From: Amblyomma americanum
Lineage: Eukaryota > Arthropoda > Arachnida > Ixodida > Ixodidae
DNA: 64,000 nucleotides
Assembly: GCF_052857255.1 (NCBI RefSeq)
Contig: NC_135507.1
Location: forward strand, 78,164,850 to 78,228,849
Direction: 5' to 3'
Both the position numbers and the translations under genes were made by a program. Under the pieces are notes generated by a model. It saw only the letters and a list, made by a program, of their open reading frames with translations. It ran no database searches and was not told the origin of the DNA. This document shows, in pieces, positions 1-10,194 of the stretch (position 1 is its first letter; the number at the start of each line of letters is the position of its first letter).

Positions 1-540
1 AATTAGACGATTCTGACGTAGAGTTGATAGTGGTATACGAAGAGCTAGACCAGGTAATCTTAGGGAAATTAAAATCACCAAATAAAAAAGCAGGAAGATT
101 CGGAAATTTGGCATACACAGCGCTTAGCGCGTCATGAAGGTCGCTGGAAAAACCAATCCCAGTAGAGGGCGAGTGGTTGCATGCACACAATAGAAGTCTT
201 TGATATTCAGTCATGATCTGCACACATAAAAACTCCTGTGTTGTAGGGATATCAATGTGAAAGCTATCGAGTAGATCAGGGACGGCGACCAGAACACCGC
301 CATCACGTGCGACTGCGCGATCACAGCGAAATATGGAGTACCGCTTGTGGGTAGTAAGAATTTTCGCGCTTCTAACAGAATCATTCAGCCATGTTTCCGT
401 TAGAACAATAATGTCGGCCGAAGTGGTATCGGCGGCAAAGGAAACGCCATCGCGGTTGCGAACAACACTGCGTATATTGGTGAGCAGCACTGAAATTCCA
501 GAGATCGGCTGCCCACGCGGACGAAGGCGCACAGCCAGCT
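1..540 (-). mobile_element. LINE ORF2 apurinic-like endonuclease domain, partial (runs off left edge)
   Basis: On the minus strand an open frame of about 180 codons runs from a TAG near 545 to the window edge. It matches the N-terminal endonuclease of an APE-type LINE ORF2: an N-terminal NIRS motif, the catalytic-Glu motif LTETWLND, the strand GGVLVAV and the GDFNFPKI motif, in that order. The domain nicks target DNA to prime reverse transcription. No stop is seen inside the visible part. It lies just downstream, in the same orientation, of the coiled-coil ORF1 at 678-1462, so both belong to one element whose reverse transcriptase would lie beyond position 1. The sequence order is CR1/L2-like, but the clade is inferred from motifs only. 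Confidence 0.8.
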
Positions 541-677
541 ATCTCGAATCATCAGAAGACCCCCGACACCGAGATTAAACCGTGCTGTAGAAGCATACAC
601 GCTAGTTTGTTAACAAACGCTATCACTTTCAGCACAATAGGTGTATCATTTCTTGTTTAAGAATAACCTTACGTGCC

Positions 678-1462
678 TCAGGTTGAAGCGCGTGTTAGGC
701 GCAGTTTTCTTCGGAAATTCCAGCACTTTTCTTTAGCATGTCTTGTAGATAGACTAAAATTTTCAGACATACAAACATCTGAATCTTTGAGTTTAGCCTG
801 AGCATTTAAAAGCATTTCCTTTGTTTTGTAGTTGAAAAATTTCACCATTATTGGCCGCGTTTTAGTAGGGTCGCAATGCCGATTCGGTGGGCCCGGGCGA
901 TATCAGTACTAGAAAGGATAAGTGACATTTCTTGCTGTATTATATACACAATTTTTTCGTCTGTCCGCTACCATGTTTCAGTGTCTTCGGTGCTTTCAGA
1001 TATACCAAAAAATAAGAGATTATCTCTACGGTGTCTATCTTCAAGGTCGTTCTCTCGGGCCCTTAATGAATAATTTTCTTCGGCTAGTCGTTCAGCAGTT
1101 GACTTGAGAGCATTAAGGTCTTGACGGACGGATTCAGAACCCGCAAGTTTGGTGTCAACATTTAAAAACCGGTTTGAAATATCAGTAACCTTCACGTCTA
1201 GTTCTTCTTGATTGCATGTGATAGACTTAATTGAGTTCAATATTTCGACCTGCTCCTCTTCAATGTTTGTTGAGCAGATTCTTAGATCCTGTAGAAGGGC
1301 GAGTATGACACCGCTGTCAGATACGGGTGTCGCGTTTTGAGGGTTGCTACGAGTGTTATGACCAGGGCCAGGGTTTCGTTCAACATCTCCGGAGAAGAGC
1401 AATTTGAACACATAATAACACTGGCATACATTTTCTGAGAGCACTTGTGGACACCGGAGCAT
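678..1462 (-). mobile_element. LINE ORF1, coiled-coil plus RNA-binding-like domain, with N-terminal 2A-like motif; broken
   Basis: The chosen start, at 1462, gives a short hydrophobic leader followed within about 30 residues by the 2A-like signature DVERNPGP (1364-1387). A long alpha-helical, charge-rich stretch follows (coiled coil predicted by eye). Next comes the typical ORF1 motif LEDRHRRDNLLFFGI, and near the C-terminus RPIMVKFFNYKTK and NFRRKL, which resemble the RRM/C-terminal region of L1-like ORF1 proteins. The frame is broken by an in-frame TAG at 968-970 and by a frameshift near 860. A TGA at 678-680 ends the last segment. The ORF1 product is expected to coat element RNA. The same-strand endonuclease at 1-540 is the next reading frame of this element. 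Upstream sequence in the same open frame (to 1594) belongs to the repeated 5' leader. Confidence 0.75.
1364..1390 (-). other. 2A-like ribosome-skipping peptide coding motif (GDVERNPGP)
   Basis: The minus strand encodes GDVERNPGP, which fits the strict 2A consensus D-(V/I)-E-x-N-P-G-P, where the ribosome skips the final Gly-Pro bond. It sits near the N-terminus of the LINE ORF1 behind a hydrophobic stretch (YYVFKLLF). 2A-like motifs at ORF1 N-termini are established for trypanosome LINEs and for several APE-type LINEs of invertebrates. The motif itself is seen directly; activity is inferred. Confidence 0.85.
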
Positions 1463-1880
1463 AACGAGGCAGACATCATTTGAACGCGTGGATGAGACGA
1501 CTAACCTGAAGGTTGAAAAAACGAAAGACATCGATGAACCACATCGTATCGCTGCTCCCATGCCCACTGAAAGGGTGGCGACGGTGCAGCCCATATATAT
1601 CTTCTGCGATGGTTGACGTTGATGCCGATCCAGGGTAAAAATCTTGCGAAGCGGTCACCAGCTGCGACATGAAAGCATTCCATGGGCCGTCGGAGCATTT
1701 GTCACTTGACGCCGGCGCACTCCCGTCGAAAAGCGGCGATAGGTTTCCGTCGTAGCACAGAACTGGATCTGGAGCGACACTGCCAGTGAAGGGGACCGGA
1801 CACTGAAGGATGAAAAAACGAAAGACGTTGGTGAACCACATCGTATCGCTGCTCCCATGCCCACCACTGAAGGGGTAGCG
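1463..1880 (-). repeat. LINE 5' leader with two repeated promoter-like units
   Basis: Two direct copies of a roughly 75-bp unit lie about 300 bp apart, at 1505-1578 and 1803-1877; both share the string CATCGTATCGCTGCTCCC. The block lies directly upstream of ORF1 and ends abruptly at 1880, where an I-like LINE reading frame resumes. Tandem monomers at the 5' end are common in LINE promoters, so I read this as the 5' untranslated leader of the 2A-bearing element. Spurious open frames run through it on both strands. Confidence 0.55.
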
Positions 1881-2640
1881 TGGCGTCCTGTGTGGAGAGT
1901 GCCGACCGAAACCAACCATGTTGCGAGGGAAAAGCTCATTGAATTCAATGTGCCTGGATATACGGTTGTGAAGGGCATGTTCGGCCACCTTGAGCACGTA
2001 GGACGTGAGCGAGATGGGCCCCATGTTATCCGGTGCAAGGGGTTTGCCTGGCTTCGGTATGAGCTCCACCGAGGCTGTCTTCCAGGAGTCGAGGACGAGG
2101 CCCATTTCAAATATTTTATTGACTTACTCGGTGAGCAGCGCAAGTGAGTGAGCGTCCAAATTGCGGAGGAGCTTACTGGAGATGCCATCCGGGCCCGGGG
2201 CAGAGCGACCGTTGAGCGTCTGGAGCACCTCCCAGATTTCGGATTCTGTGAAGCGGGCGTCGAGCTCCCCCACCGTCCCCCCCCCCCGGTAACGAGAATA
2301 ATCCGAGTCACCGCAGGGGCCCAGCGGGAGATACGTTTCGGCCAACTCTTGCAGGAGGACGTGTTCAGATACGCCCACCACCTTTAGATTATGAACTATG
2401 CGATAAATGGCTAGACTCTGATTGCTTTTGCTATGCGAACCGTTGAGTAAGTGTTTGAGCAGGTACCATTTGCCCACGCTCTCATCTGCCCATCAACCGA
2501 GGAACATACTTCGTTGCATTGCTGTTTGGACAGTTCAATGTAATGAGTTTCTATTGCACGATTGAGCTTCGCAATTTTCTGTCGGAGTCGACGGTGGAGG
2601 CTGTGCGTTCTCCAGCGGTTCAAGATGGCGTTTTTGGCTT
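1881..2640 (-). mobile_element. I-like LINE fragment: linker and N-terminal reverse transcriptase, broken
   Basis: Three minus-strand frames join into one LINE ORF2 section. A helical linker (NRWRTHSLHRRLRQKI) is followed, after a frameshift near 2460, by the pre-RT motif SAPGPDGISSKLL and then the RT motifs LIPKPGKPLAPDNMGPISLTS (1990-2090 region), NMVGF and ALSTQDA. The fragment stops at 1880/1881, where the 2A-bearing LINE begins, so the rest of the RT is expected beyond the window. The early motifs match RT blocks 0-2 of I-like elements from ticks. No YxDD is present in this part. It is non-functional. Confidence 0.75.
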
Positions 2641-2742
2641 CTAGGAGGTGCGCCAGGCGCCAGAGAGAGAGAGAAGTAACTAATTTGCATCCGTCAAAAA
2701 TGACGGGGGAGAAGGCTATAGGCTAAACCTCCATCCATTTTC

Positions 2743-3000
2743 CTAACCGTCGGCCGGAATTTCTTGGGACTTTACGGCGGTCCGGACGAGAGAGATTACT
2801 TTGCGTTGTTCTTCTGCTTCGTGGTTGAACAATAAGGTCTCCCAGAATTGTACATTTCTATTCGGGTCGTTATAGAAAGGGCAGGTCCAGACCATGCGGA
2901 CTAGATCTGCAATGCTATTGCAGTGCTTACATATAGGATTAAACACTTCTGGATGCGATTTACTGTAGAATTGAGGGTTTGCTGCTGGTTTATCTGCCAC
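2743..3000 (-). mobile_element. LINE C-terminal zinc-binding tail fragment
   Basis: An 85-codon minus-strand frame contains NPICKHCNSIADLVRMVWTC, the Cys-x2-Cys...Trp-x-Cys pattern that follows RNase H at the end of I-like LINE ORF2 proteins. It ends in EEQRKVISLVRTA, a usual C-terminal helix. The 3' flank, about 2640-2742, contains a GA-rich run (2666-2676) and the string CCTCCATCCATTTTC, consistent with a LINE 3' tail. The 5' part is absent, so this is a 5'-truncated copy in the same orientation as its upstream neighbour. Confidence 0.65.
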
Positions 3001-3162
3001 TGGGTTGGTCTTACGACCGAGCTTATTATGAAAGATTACTTCATGGAATGTTTTCGAGTTCGTCGCCCGATGGGAGGTGTTCCTCGTGTGGAGGCGGCGC
3101 GTCAGCGGCGATCGACTGGAATGTGAGCCCTCGGGTCGTCGCGTGCGCCTTTTCGTTCCCCC

Positions 3163-3193
3163 ACAGTGTCAAACAGTGTCCAACAGTGTCAAA
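3163..3193. repeat. Three-copy 10-bp short tandem repeat
   Basis: The unit ACAGTGTCAA is repeated three times with one substitution, at the boundary where the plus-strand LINE fragment begins. No function is visible. Confidence 0.6.
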
Positions 3194-3194
3194 T

Positions 3195-4390
3195 ACGTGC
3201 CCGTACTTGAGAACGTTAGCGCGCTAAATGGTGGAGTCAAGACATATAACAACGTAAGGGACTTCCTCTCAAATCGTACTGCCACCATCAGCCTGTACGG
3301 ACAGTCACTCGGATACATCAGATTGGGCAACAGAGGGATGCCGCAAGGGTCTGTTCTCTCTCCGACCGTGTTTATTGTAGTGAAGATTGGGCTTCCAGGG
3401 TAGCTGGACGGAACCATAAATCTCCTTGACACCATATATGCAGACAATTTGACGCTGTGCGTGAGCTGGTGTAGCGATGAACAGATTGAAAGGACAATTA
3501 GGAGCCTTAGATGTAATAGAGAAATTCCTGGAAGCTATTGTAATAAAATGGTTTGGCAGAAAAGTCAGAGGCTGTTTACCTCTCATCTCACAAAGGAAAA
3601 TTTCGCGAAAAACTCGATAAACGCGCTCGCAATGTGATTTGTGCGCAACCGAACTCTCGATGACTACATCAATCTCTTATGTGTTCCGGGTCATGGGGGT
3701 AACTCCAGAAAGGAGGGAGAAGACCGTGTAGCCCCATTCTTAACCAACCGTGGGATAGGAGACCTCTCGGGAAAGGACATCCGCGCCGAGGCGCCTTGCT
3801 CGTTCGCGGAGATTACTAACTGTTATTGCGAGCTACGATGCACGTATCCCGTCCCTCATCCCGACCTGGACAGGGTGGAAGCCACGACTACGACACGACA
3901 AGACGCCACGACAAGACGCCTACAAACAAAGGCAATTCCTAGTCCCTAGCGATTATTTAATCAGAAACGGTGAATACGACCCTGCACGCCCGCACTGCGG
4001 TGACGACACGCAAGCCCCGCAAGACCATATAATATGTCAATGCGCTAGCAAACTCACCACGACAATACTCTTGCAGCTCTCTCGGCAGAGGAACGGGAAC
4101 AGGACAAGAACTTGGCCAGTTAGAGAAAAAAAATGCAGTTGGGCCTCATCACGCGAGCTCAAAAGGTCTCCCCCGACTGGAGCCACCCTGAACTCGCCCA
4201 TTGCCCCGACTAATCCCTTTCATTTCGTGGCAACAAAGTTGTCCCCCCCCCCCCTCGTCCCCGCCGTGGTGTCTAGGCTGTTGTTTTTGCGGCTTCTAGA
4301 AGAATGAAATGTAAAGTGCACGGGCCTGCCCGCTGTCTCAAGCTGAGGCCCAATCGCTGCCACATGCGGACAGTAGATGTAAAAAAAGAT
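3195..4390 (+). mobile_element. I-like LINE fragment: RT palm, RNase H and zinc tail, degenerate
   Basis: The plus strand carries RT motif 4/5 (FLSNRTATISLYGQ, RGMPQGSVLSP at about 3255-3370). After frame changes comes the active-site block YADNLTL (about 3436-3456), in which the second Asp of YADD is Asn. A later RNase H piece (VPGHGGNSRKEGEDRVA, 3680-3735) is followed by PHCGDDTQAPQDHIICQC (about 3990-4045), the zinc-binding tail. The 3' UTR contains GTGCACGGGCCTGCCCGC and ends in an A-rich run near 4380-4390. Stops and frameshifts separate every block, and most of the RT thumb is missing. It was catalytically dead even before the frameshifts because of the YADN change. Confidence 0.75.
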
Positions 4391-7230
4391 GAGGGGTGGT
4401 GGTGGAAACTTTATTAGACACAGGAGAGTTTAAGATACGCAGGTTCTTGGGCCCCCACACGGCCTCACTGCAAACAAACGTTCATATCCGGGAGGCTCAT
4501 GATGCTTGCGCTCCCGGCCTGTGGCGATGGCTTGCTCGGCCGGGTCTTCAGAGTGCCGTACGGTCACCCAGGCCCCACGGGGGCGTATCCGCCGGGCAGA
4601 AAAAAAGGATATGATCGAGAGTGGCTTTGGGGTGGTGGCAGAGGGTACAGGAGAGGTTCGTGTGACTTGGCGGTAGCGCGAGCGTATATAAGGAGAGGGT
4701 TAGGTGTGTGTTTAAAGCCGACTCCAAAGTGTCTGGTGATAATTGTGGAAGGGGGATGGAGTGGGGGGTAGAGCCGACGCTCGGCTTTGCAGGCCTGCAT
4801 CAGTTCACCGAATGACTACATGCGCTCCCGTGTGAACCCTAGATCGGAGACCGCCGGTGCCCGGTTGAGAAAACCTCGGGCGAAAGCGTTGGCAGCCTCG
4901 TTTCCAGGATTCCCAGAGTGGCCAGGCACCCATGTGAACTCCATGTGGCAGGGCGGATATGCGGCGAGGGGATTCAGTATGCGAAATGCATGGATGTGAA
5001 CTCATCCGAAAACAAAATTTAGTATAGCAGTTTGATTCTGAGAGTATATACCGTGCCTCCATGCGCGTGATGGCTAGGGCAATAGCTTCCTCTGCAGCCT
5101 GTTGCGAAATGGCACTGGGGGATATGTGAGGGGTGGCAATCGGTTTTAGGGAGGGGTCCATGATGGCTACAACAGCGTCCTCGCCTGTGCATGCGGCATC
5201 CACCCACACGGCATCCGGTTCCGTGCCGTAGTGTTTTTGGAGCGCCCGTGCACGAGCTCTGCGGCGGGGTTCGTGGTAGGTGGGTTGCATATTTTTGGGG
5301 AGGGGTTTTATAAGTAGTTCGCGGTGAATGTGGTGGAGGACCTGGAGCTGTGTGGGATCTGCAACTGGTATCCTGATACCGAGGGTGTGTAGGATGTGTC
5401 TGCCGGTGGTGGTTTTCACGAGACGTATGTATTCTGTCCTTCGGTAGGCCTCGATAAGCTCACTTATCGTGTTGTGTAGGCCTACCTAGAGTTTTTCGGT
5501 GGAGGTGGTTAGGAGTAAGTGTTGTGCTCTCTTAAATGCTGTTTGGATCATGGCGACAAGGGTGGATATATCTGCGCCCTGGAGTTTCACGTAGGTGAGC
5601 GTGAAGAGAAAGCTGCTGAGGACGAAGACATGAATGAGATGACATAGCTCATGCTCCTTCATGCAACGGTAGTGTCCAGAAACTCGGCGGATTAGGTGGT
5701 ATATCGACAGCGCCGTCTGCTTGAGGTTGTGGATAGTTAAAGTGCTTCCCGTTGTTCGGGATGTGGGGGCCGAGTACCCGGAGGGTGTAGCGGTATGTGC
5801 CGGTTTTTCCAGTGTCGCGGTTATGGGGGCTCTGGGGCAGTTTCGGGTAGTAGGGCGGAGTATGAGGAGCTCAGACTTCTCCGGAGAGTATGAGAGACCT
5901 ATACTCCGCGCAGGTATTTGGGTGACGGTAGCTGCCTACAGCAGAGTGTTCTCTGTCGCTATCACTGCCATGGGTGGTTTATAACGTGATATCAATAGTA
6001 TGGAGTGCATGCCGAAGGTGAGGGATGGTTTCTAGTTTGCGGGCAAAGGGGATGAGAGTGACATTGAAGAGAAAAGGGGAGAAGACAGATCGCTGGGGGG
6101 TGCCAACCCCGCTGAGGCTATATGGGCGGAATGTGTGGGGACCGAAGTGAATTTCAGCCGTGCGGTTTGTGAGGAATGTTTGCATATAGGTGCACATACG
6201 TTCACCTATGTTCAAGGGGGAGAGCGCCGCCATGATCGCTTGATGGTCTAGGCGGTCAAATGCTATGGAGATTCAAGGCGAGGACAGCTTTTGTGTGGCC
6301 CGGTATGAGAAAGTAGAAAATATCCTGTATGAGCTGGAGCATAGTGTCCTGTGCCGACAGGTGGGGACGGAAGCCGACCATGCTGTGCGGGTAGAGGTCT
6401 TGCTCCGTCCTGTGTTGGGTGAGTCGGGCAGTGCGACATGCTCCGAAAGCTTGCCCTGGCATGATGTTAGTGAGATGGGACGAAGATTGGCAGGTGTAAG
6501 GGGTTTGTGGGGCTGGGGTATGAATAAGATTTTGGCGTGACGCCAGGACTGCGGAAGAGTGCCTTCGTGCCAAAATGTGTTGAGGTACCCTGTTAGCTGG
6601 GCAATCAATTGATCGTCCAAACTGCGCCGCAAGCTTTTGGAGATACGGTCAACTCCTGGAGTTGAGTTAGAGCCGAGAGTCAGGAGGGCCGCTCTTCTGC
6701 TTCCGTAATGTCCGCGTCGAGATTGGCATTCGGGGTGCCTGCATAGGGGAGCAGGAGGTTTGAGGTACCGGGAGTTGCATGTGTGTTCCTAAGCATGTCA
6801 ACGAGTGCGTCGGGAGAAAGGTCGGTCGTGTGTATAAGGCATATGACTTGGTGTTGTGTGGTTGTTTTGGATTGTGTGGGGTCAATTAAGTGACGAAGGA
6901 GTTGCCATCGGCATTTATAAGACATATTGCCACCATAATATCGCAAATTTGTCCCCAGTTTGCTCGGCAGAGGTGCTCAAAGTGCTCAGTAAATTTTGGA
7001 TGCAGTGTGGCTAGGCCTTATTAAGGGTCCGATTGAGCTTTTGGACATTCCATCGCTCTAGAATGCTATGGTGTGCCTCCGATAGGTGGGCCAGGCAAGT
7101 GTCAATGGAAGAGATGTGAGAGCTCAGAACAAGCGCAAAAAAAGAACAATGGACAAGAAAGAAGGAGGACGACTGGTTGGAGCTGGTTCTTCTGAGTTTC
7201 TGGCTGACCAACGAGCCCAACAATAAGTTT
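4391..7230 (-). mobile_element. I-like LINE, 5'-truncated, RT through RNase H and 3' end, degenerate
   Basis: Reading the minus strand from 7230 down, there is a helical linker ending ERWNVQKLNRTLNKA and a second linker block (6680-6946). The N-terminal RT follows (SWRHAKILFIPQPHKPLTP, NLRPISLTS, then HMVGFRPHLSAQDTM in another frame, 6256-6632). Next is the palm motif region GTPQRSVFSPFLFNV (5979-6233), where the expected YADD reads HTIDITL. RNase H has VWVDAA and AEEAIALAI (5000-5300), and its end WVPGHSGNPGNEAANAF (about 4880-4945) is in another frame. The 3' end carries AATAAA (rc of 4410-4420). No endonuclease is seen upstream of 7230. At least four frameshifts are visible. Confidence 0.8.
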
Positions 7231-7239
7231 TTTCTGATA

Positions 7240-7775
7240 TGTGAGAGGAAATATTGAAAGAAATAACGGGCGTCACAACAACCGCGTCATCAGAAGCGAC
7301 GACGACGGCTTAGCAACAGATACCCCCGGGGACAAGGAGCCCTTGCCACGTGGCAGTAGCTTTCTGGCCTTAAGGGGCTGGGAGCTAGGGGCTCTCGGGG
7401 TGCCTATCTCTTGTTGCATTGCGACTGAAGGAAGAATGAAGAGGAAAGTGCACGGGACTGCCTACTGGCTCAAGCTGAGCAACAATCGCAGCCACGTGCA
7501 GACAGTAGGAGAGTAGGACAGATAGAAGAAAAATTGTATGACAATACGCTCGTCGCAACAACCGCGTATTCCAAAACGATGACGACATTTTGAAACAGAT
7601 GCACCCAGTGACAAGGAGCCCTCGCCAGATTGGTGAGAGCTCCTATAGATCCCATTCCAGTAGAGCCGGGAAGCCACCTCACCTTCTGCGGAGTCTGTTA
7701 TTGGGACTGAAGGAAGATTATAAAGTGCTGGCCTTACGGGCTCTCACAGATGTGGTTGAGGGCGGTGTCTAGGCG
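7240..7775. repeat. Imperfect direct repeat of about 280 bp period
   Basis: The segment 7268-7341 recurs at 7550-7621: both share CAACAACCGCGT, a CGACGAC/GATGACGAC core, GCAACAGAT/GAAACAGAT and GACAAGGAGCCC. Between the copies lies GTGCACGGGACTGCC (7450-7464), which resembles the 3' UTR of the LINE at 3195-4390. The region therefore looks like a LINE-tail-derived duplicated segment. No coding capacity is credible. Confidence 0.5.
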
Positions 7776-8789
7776 GTGAGCTCTGGACTTTAATCTGCAA
7801 GAGCGAATTGCGTGGTTAGTCACGTGGCGCAACTTGTGAGAGTGAGCGGTCTGAACCGTGGTCAGCGCAGCTGTGGAACGAGCTGTACCAGTGCGACAAG
7901 CGACGTGTTATGAAGTCTCAGCCACACGTGCAGCAAGCCGGAAATCAATTCCATGCGTCATTTGACCCTCAGCTTTGCATTGGAGATGTGGAGCTTTTCC
8001 CTCCAAAACGTGAGGTGTGGTTCAACCCGGCGGAAACCAGCAATACGGGCGAAAGCTCAGTTAAGGTAATGGCACAAAGGTAAACACACGCCACACGTTT
8101 TTATAGCGAATGGCGCGTTACGCAGTTGCGAGAGGGCCGTCGGCTCCGAAACGCAGCGTCACGTGACTAGATAGTTGCGAGCAGAGCGAGTGCCGTCGGC
8201 TTAACGCGCGCATCTGCGGCAAGGCATGGATAGTCGCGTGGCATAACGTCCCAGAGAACATTTTAAGGGGAAAGCCTTTCTTGGCTTATGAGTGGCCTGG
8301 ACGCAATTTGTAGACGGAAGCTGTAGACGGAAGTTGTCCGCACGAACTATCAACCACAGGTTGTATGGTAATTAAAACAAAAATTTAAATGCTGATTAAG
8401 CCGCACTTCTTAAGCAACGTATATGTGATGAAATATACCGGAAATTGAAAAATAAAAACAAAGTATACAGCAAGTCATGCAGCAAAGTCACACGACAAAG
8501 TCATGCAGCAAGTGGTCTGATGCTGGCACCTGCTACCTCCGACGCTCCGCTGCCTTCCGCCATCTGAAATCCTATTTCGATTGCGAAACCCTCTCCGGTA
8601 ATGCTTCCTCGCTCCGAAGCTGCTCCAGTCGCTTCCCTCTCCTCTTCTTGTCATGTGTAATATATAGCCGCCTTTTTGTCAAACCGCAGCCGAAGAAGCA
8701 GCTGCCTCGTGTAGACATGACGCGCGCCTTTAGCACAAAGCCCGAAAACTGGATGATTTCTATCGTGCCGACGAACACACTACGCGAAT
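7776..8789. other. No recognisable gene
   Basis: I see no supported feature here. The phrase GCCGTCGGCT occurs twice (near 8138 and 8190). A 135-codon open frame at 8477-8884 has no recognisable domain in its first part and overlaps the LINE RNase H remnant in another frame. Confidence 0.4.
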
Positions 8790-9660
8790 TTACGCGGCAA
8801 GGCAAATTGCAACCTCCGTGGTCCGTGCAACTACGCCGCGGTCTACCCTTATCTCCGTCGCCGCAGCAGACGAGACAGCGATAGCGCTGGCTATCGCTGA
8901 CCGCCGTACGGGCACAGTCTTCAGTGACTGAAAACGAGCAATCCTAAACTACTCGGCAGGCTGCATCTGCCTTCCAGCCGCACGCATCCTGCGCGGCTGC
9001 ACTCCCGACCGCAAAATTAACCTAATCTGGGTACCCGCCCACGGGAGAAACTGTGGTAACGAAGGGACATATATTAGGTTGGGGCAACCTAAAATCATTA
9101 AAAAATAAGCCCCTGCCTGCACCACTCACGTATAAAAGGCTGGTAACGAACGGGCCGGCCGACGTTTCCGAGGATTAACAATCCCGGCGGCTTGCCCACC
9201 GGATTCAGACATCCTCGCTGCAGCCTCCCGCAGACTTTTGCCGACATCATCGATGTTCATAAAAAGACGTGATGCCATTTGCCACTTCTCCAACTCAACC
9301 TGGACAGAGCATAAACCACCCTGCGCCGAAGATAGCAGACACACTGAATTCTTCGCCACTCTAGGCTATCACTCATCAATAATGGGGAATGCGACTCCAC
9401 ATGCCAGAATTGCAACCACGGATCGTCCGCCGCTAAGGCGCACATCCTCTGGGGATGCGAAAATAACCTTCCCTCATGGGCCCTCCTGCCAGCTCCCTCA
9501 GCGGAATGCTGAGCCGATGTCCTCACCCAGCCAGATGAGACCACGCAACTTTCACTCATTTCATGGGCCCAGTACATCACCTCCCCCTGGGGTCGCACAG
9601 GACCCACCTGCTCTAATTCACGACACCTGTGGCAAATAAAGTTTTGTCTGCTTCTTTGTC
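8790..9660 (+). mobile_element. I-like LINE 3' fragment: RNase H and zinc tail
   Basis: A plus-strand frame gives ADETAIALAIADRRTGTVFSD, immediately followed by an in-frame TGA at the Ser of the usual SDS motif. It then continues KRAILNYSAG and LIWVPAHGRNCGNE (about 8850-9063), the middle and end of a LINE RNase H. Further on, CQNCNHGSSAAKAHILWGC (about 9400-9460) is the zinc-binding tail. AATAAA at 9635-9640 and a T-rich end mark the element's 3' terminus near 9660. The copy is 5'-truncated and inactivated by stops. The long minus-strand open frame over the same bases (9257-9718) is a shadow. Confidence 0.75.
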
Positions 9661-10194
9661 CCTCCACTTCTTGCCATCTCCATGGCTCTACAATTTTTTT
9701 GTGCTCTGACGCCGACAACTAGGAGCTTTGAAGTAAATGCACATATAAAGATTTCGCCTTGAAATAAAGTGCATCAGCAAGAACACATGGTTATATTAAC
9801 GCTCTTAAAGTGGCTTTCGACCAACGACCCGCACTACTTCTCTTCAGGTTCGGCGTAGCTCGGATCTTGTCACTCCATCAAGAACAATTTCAGAGTTCCG
9901 CTGACATTGCAGGCGAATCATCGAATCATCTCGTACGGGCAGTTGTTGCGGCGAAAACGTTTATACTGAGTCCACGGTGACAAATAAATGTCCATATTCA
10001 TTCTCAGTCAGCTGGCTTGTATTCTTCGTGACGCCTACGAAGATTGCATTGTCAACAGTTGGTGCGCTACTCGTCTTAAGTGGGCAACCAGGCATGACAT
10101 CGGGGTTCTGCGTACTGCACGCTATAAACATAACGGTGTGAAATGTAGTTGCGTGTCCACTAGCACACTCCCTTTATAAAAAGGAGTGCCCTAG
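9661..10194. other. No recognisable gene
   Basis: AT-balanced intergenic sequence between two LINE fragments. I see no RNA gene, conserved domain or obvious repeat in it. Confidence 0.4.

Noticed and set aside
9257..9718. 153-codon minus-strand open frame
   Set aside because: It lies antisense to the LINE RNase H and zinc tail, and no domain is recognisable.
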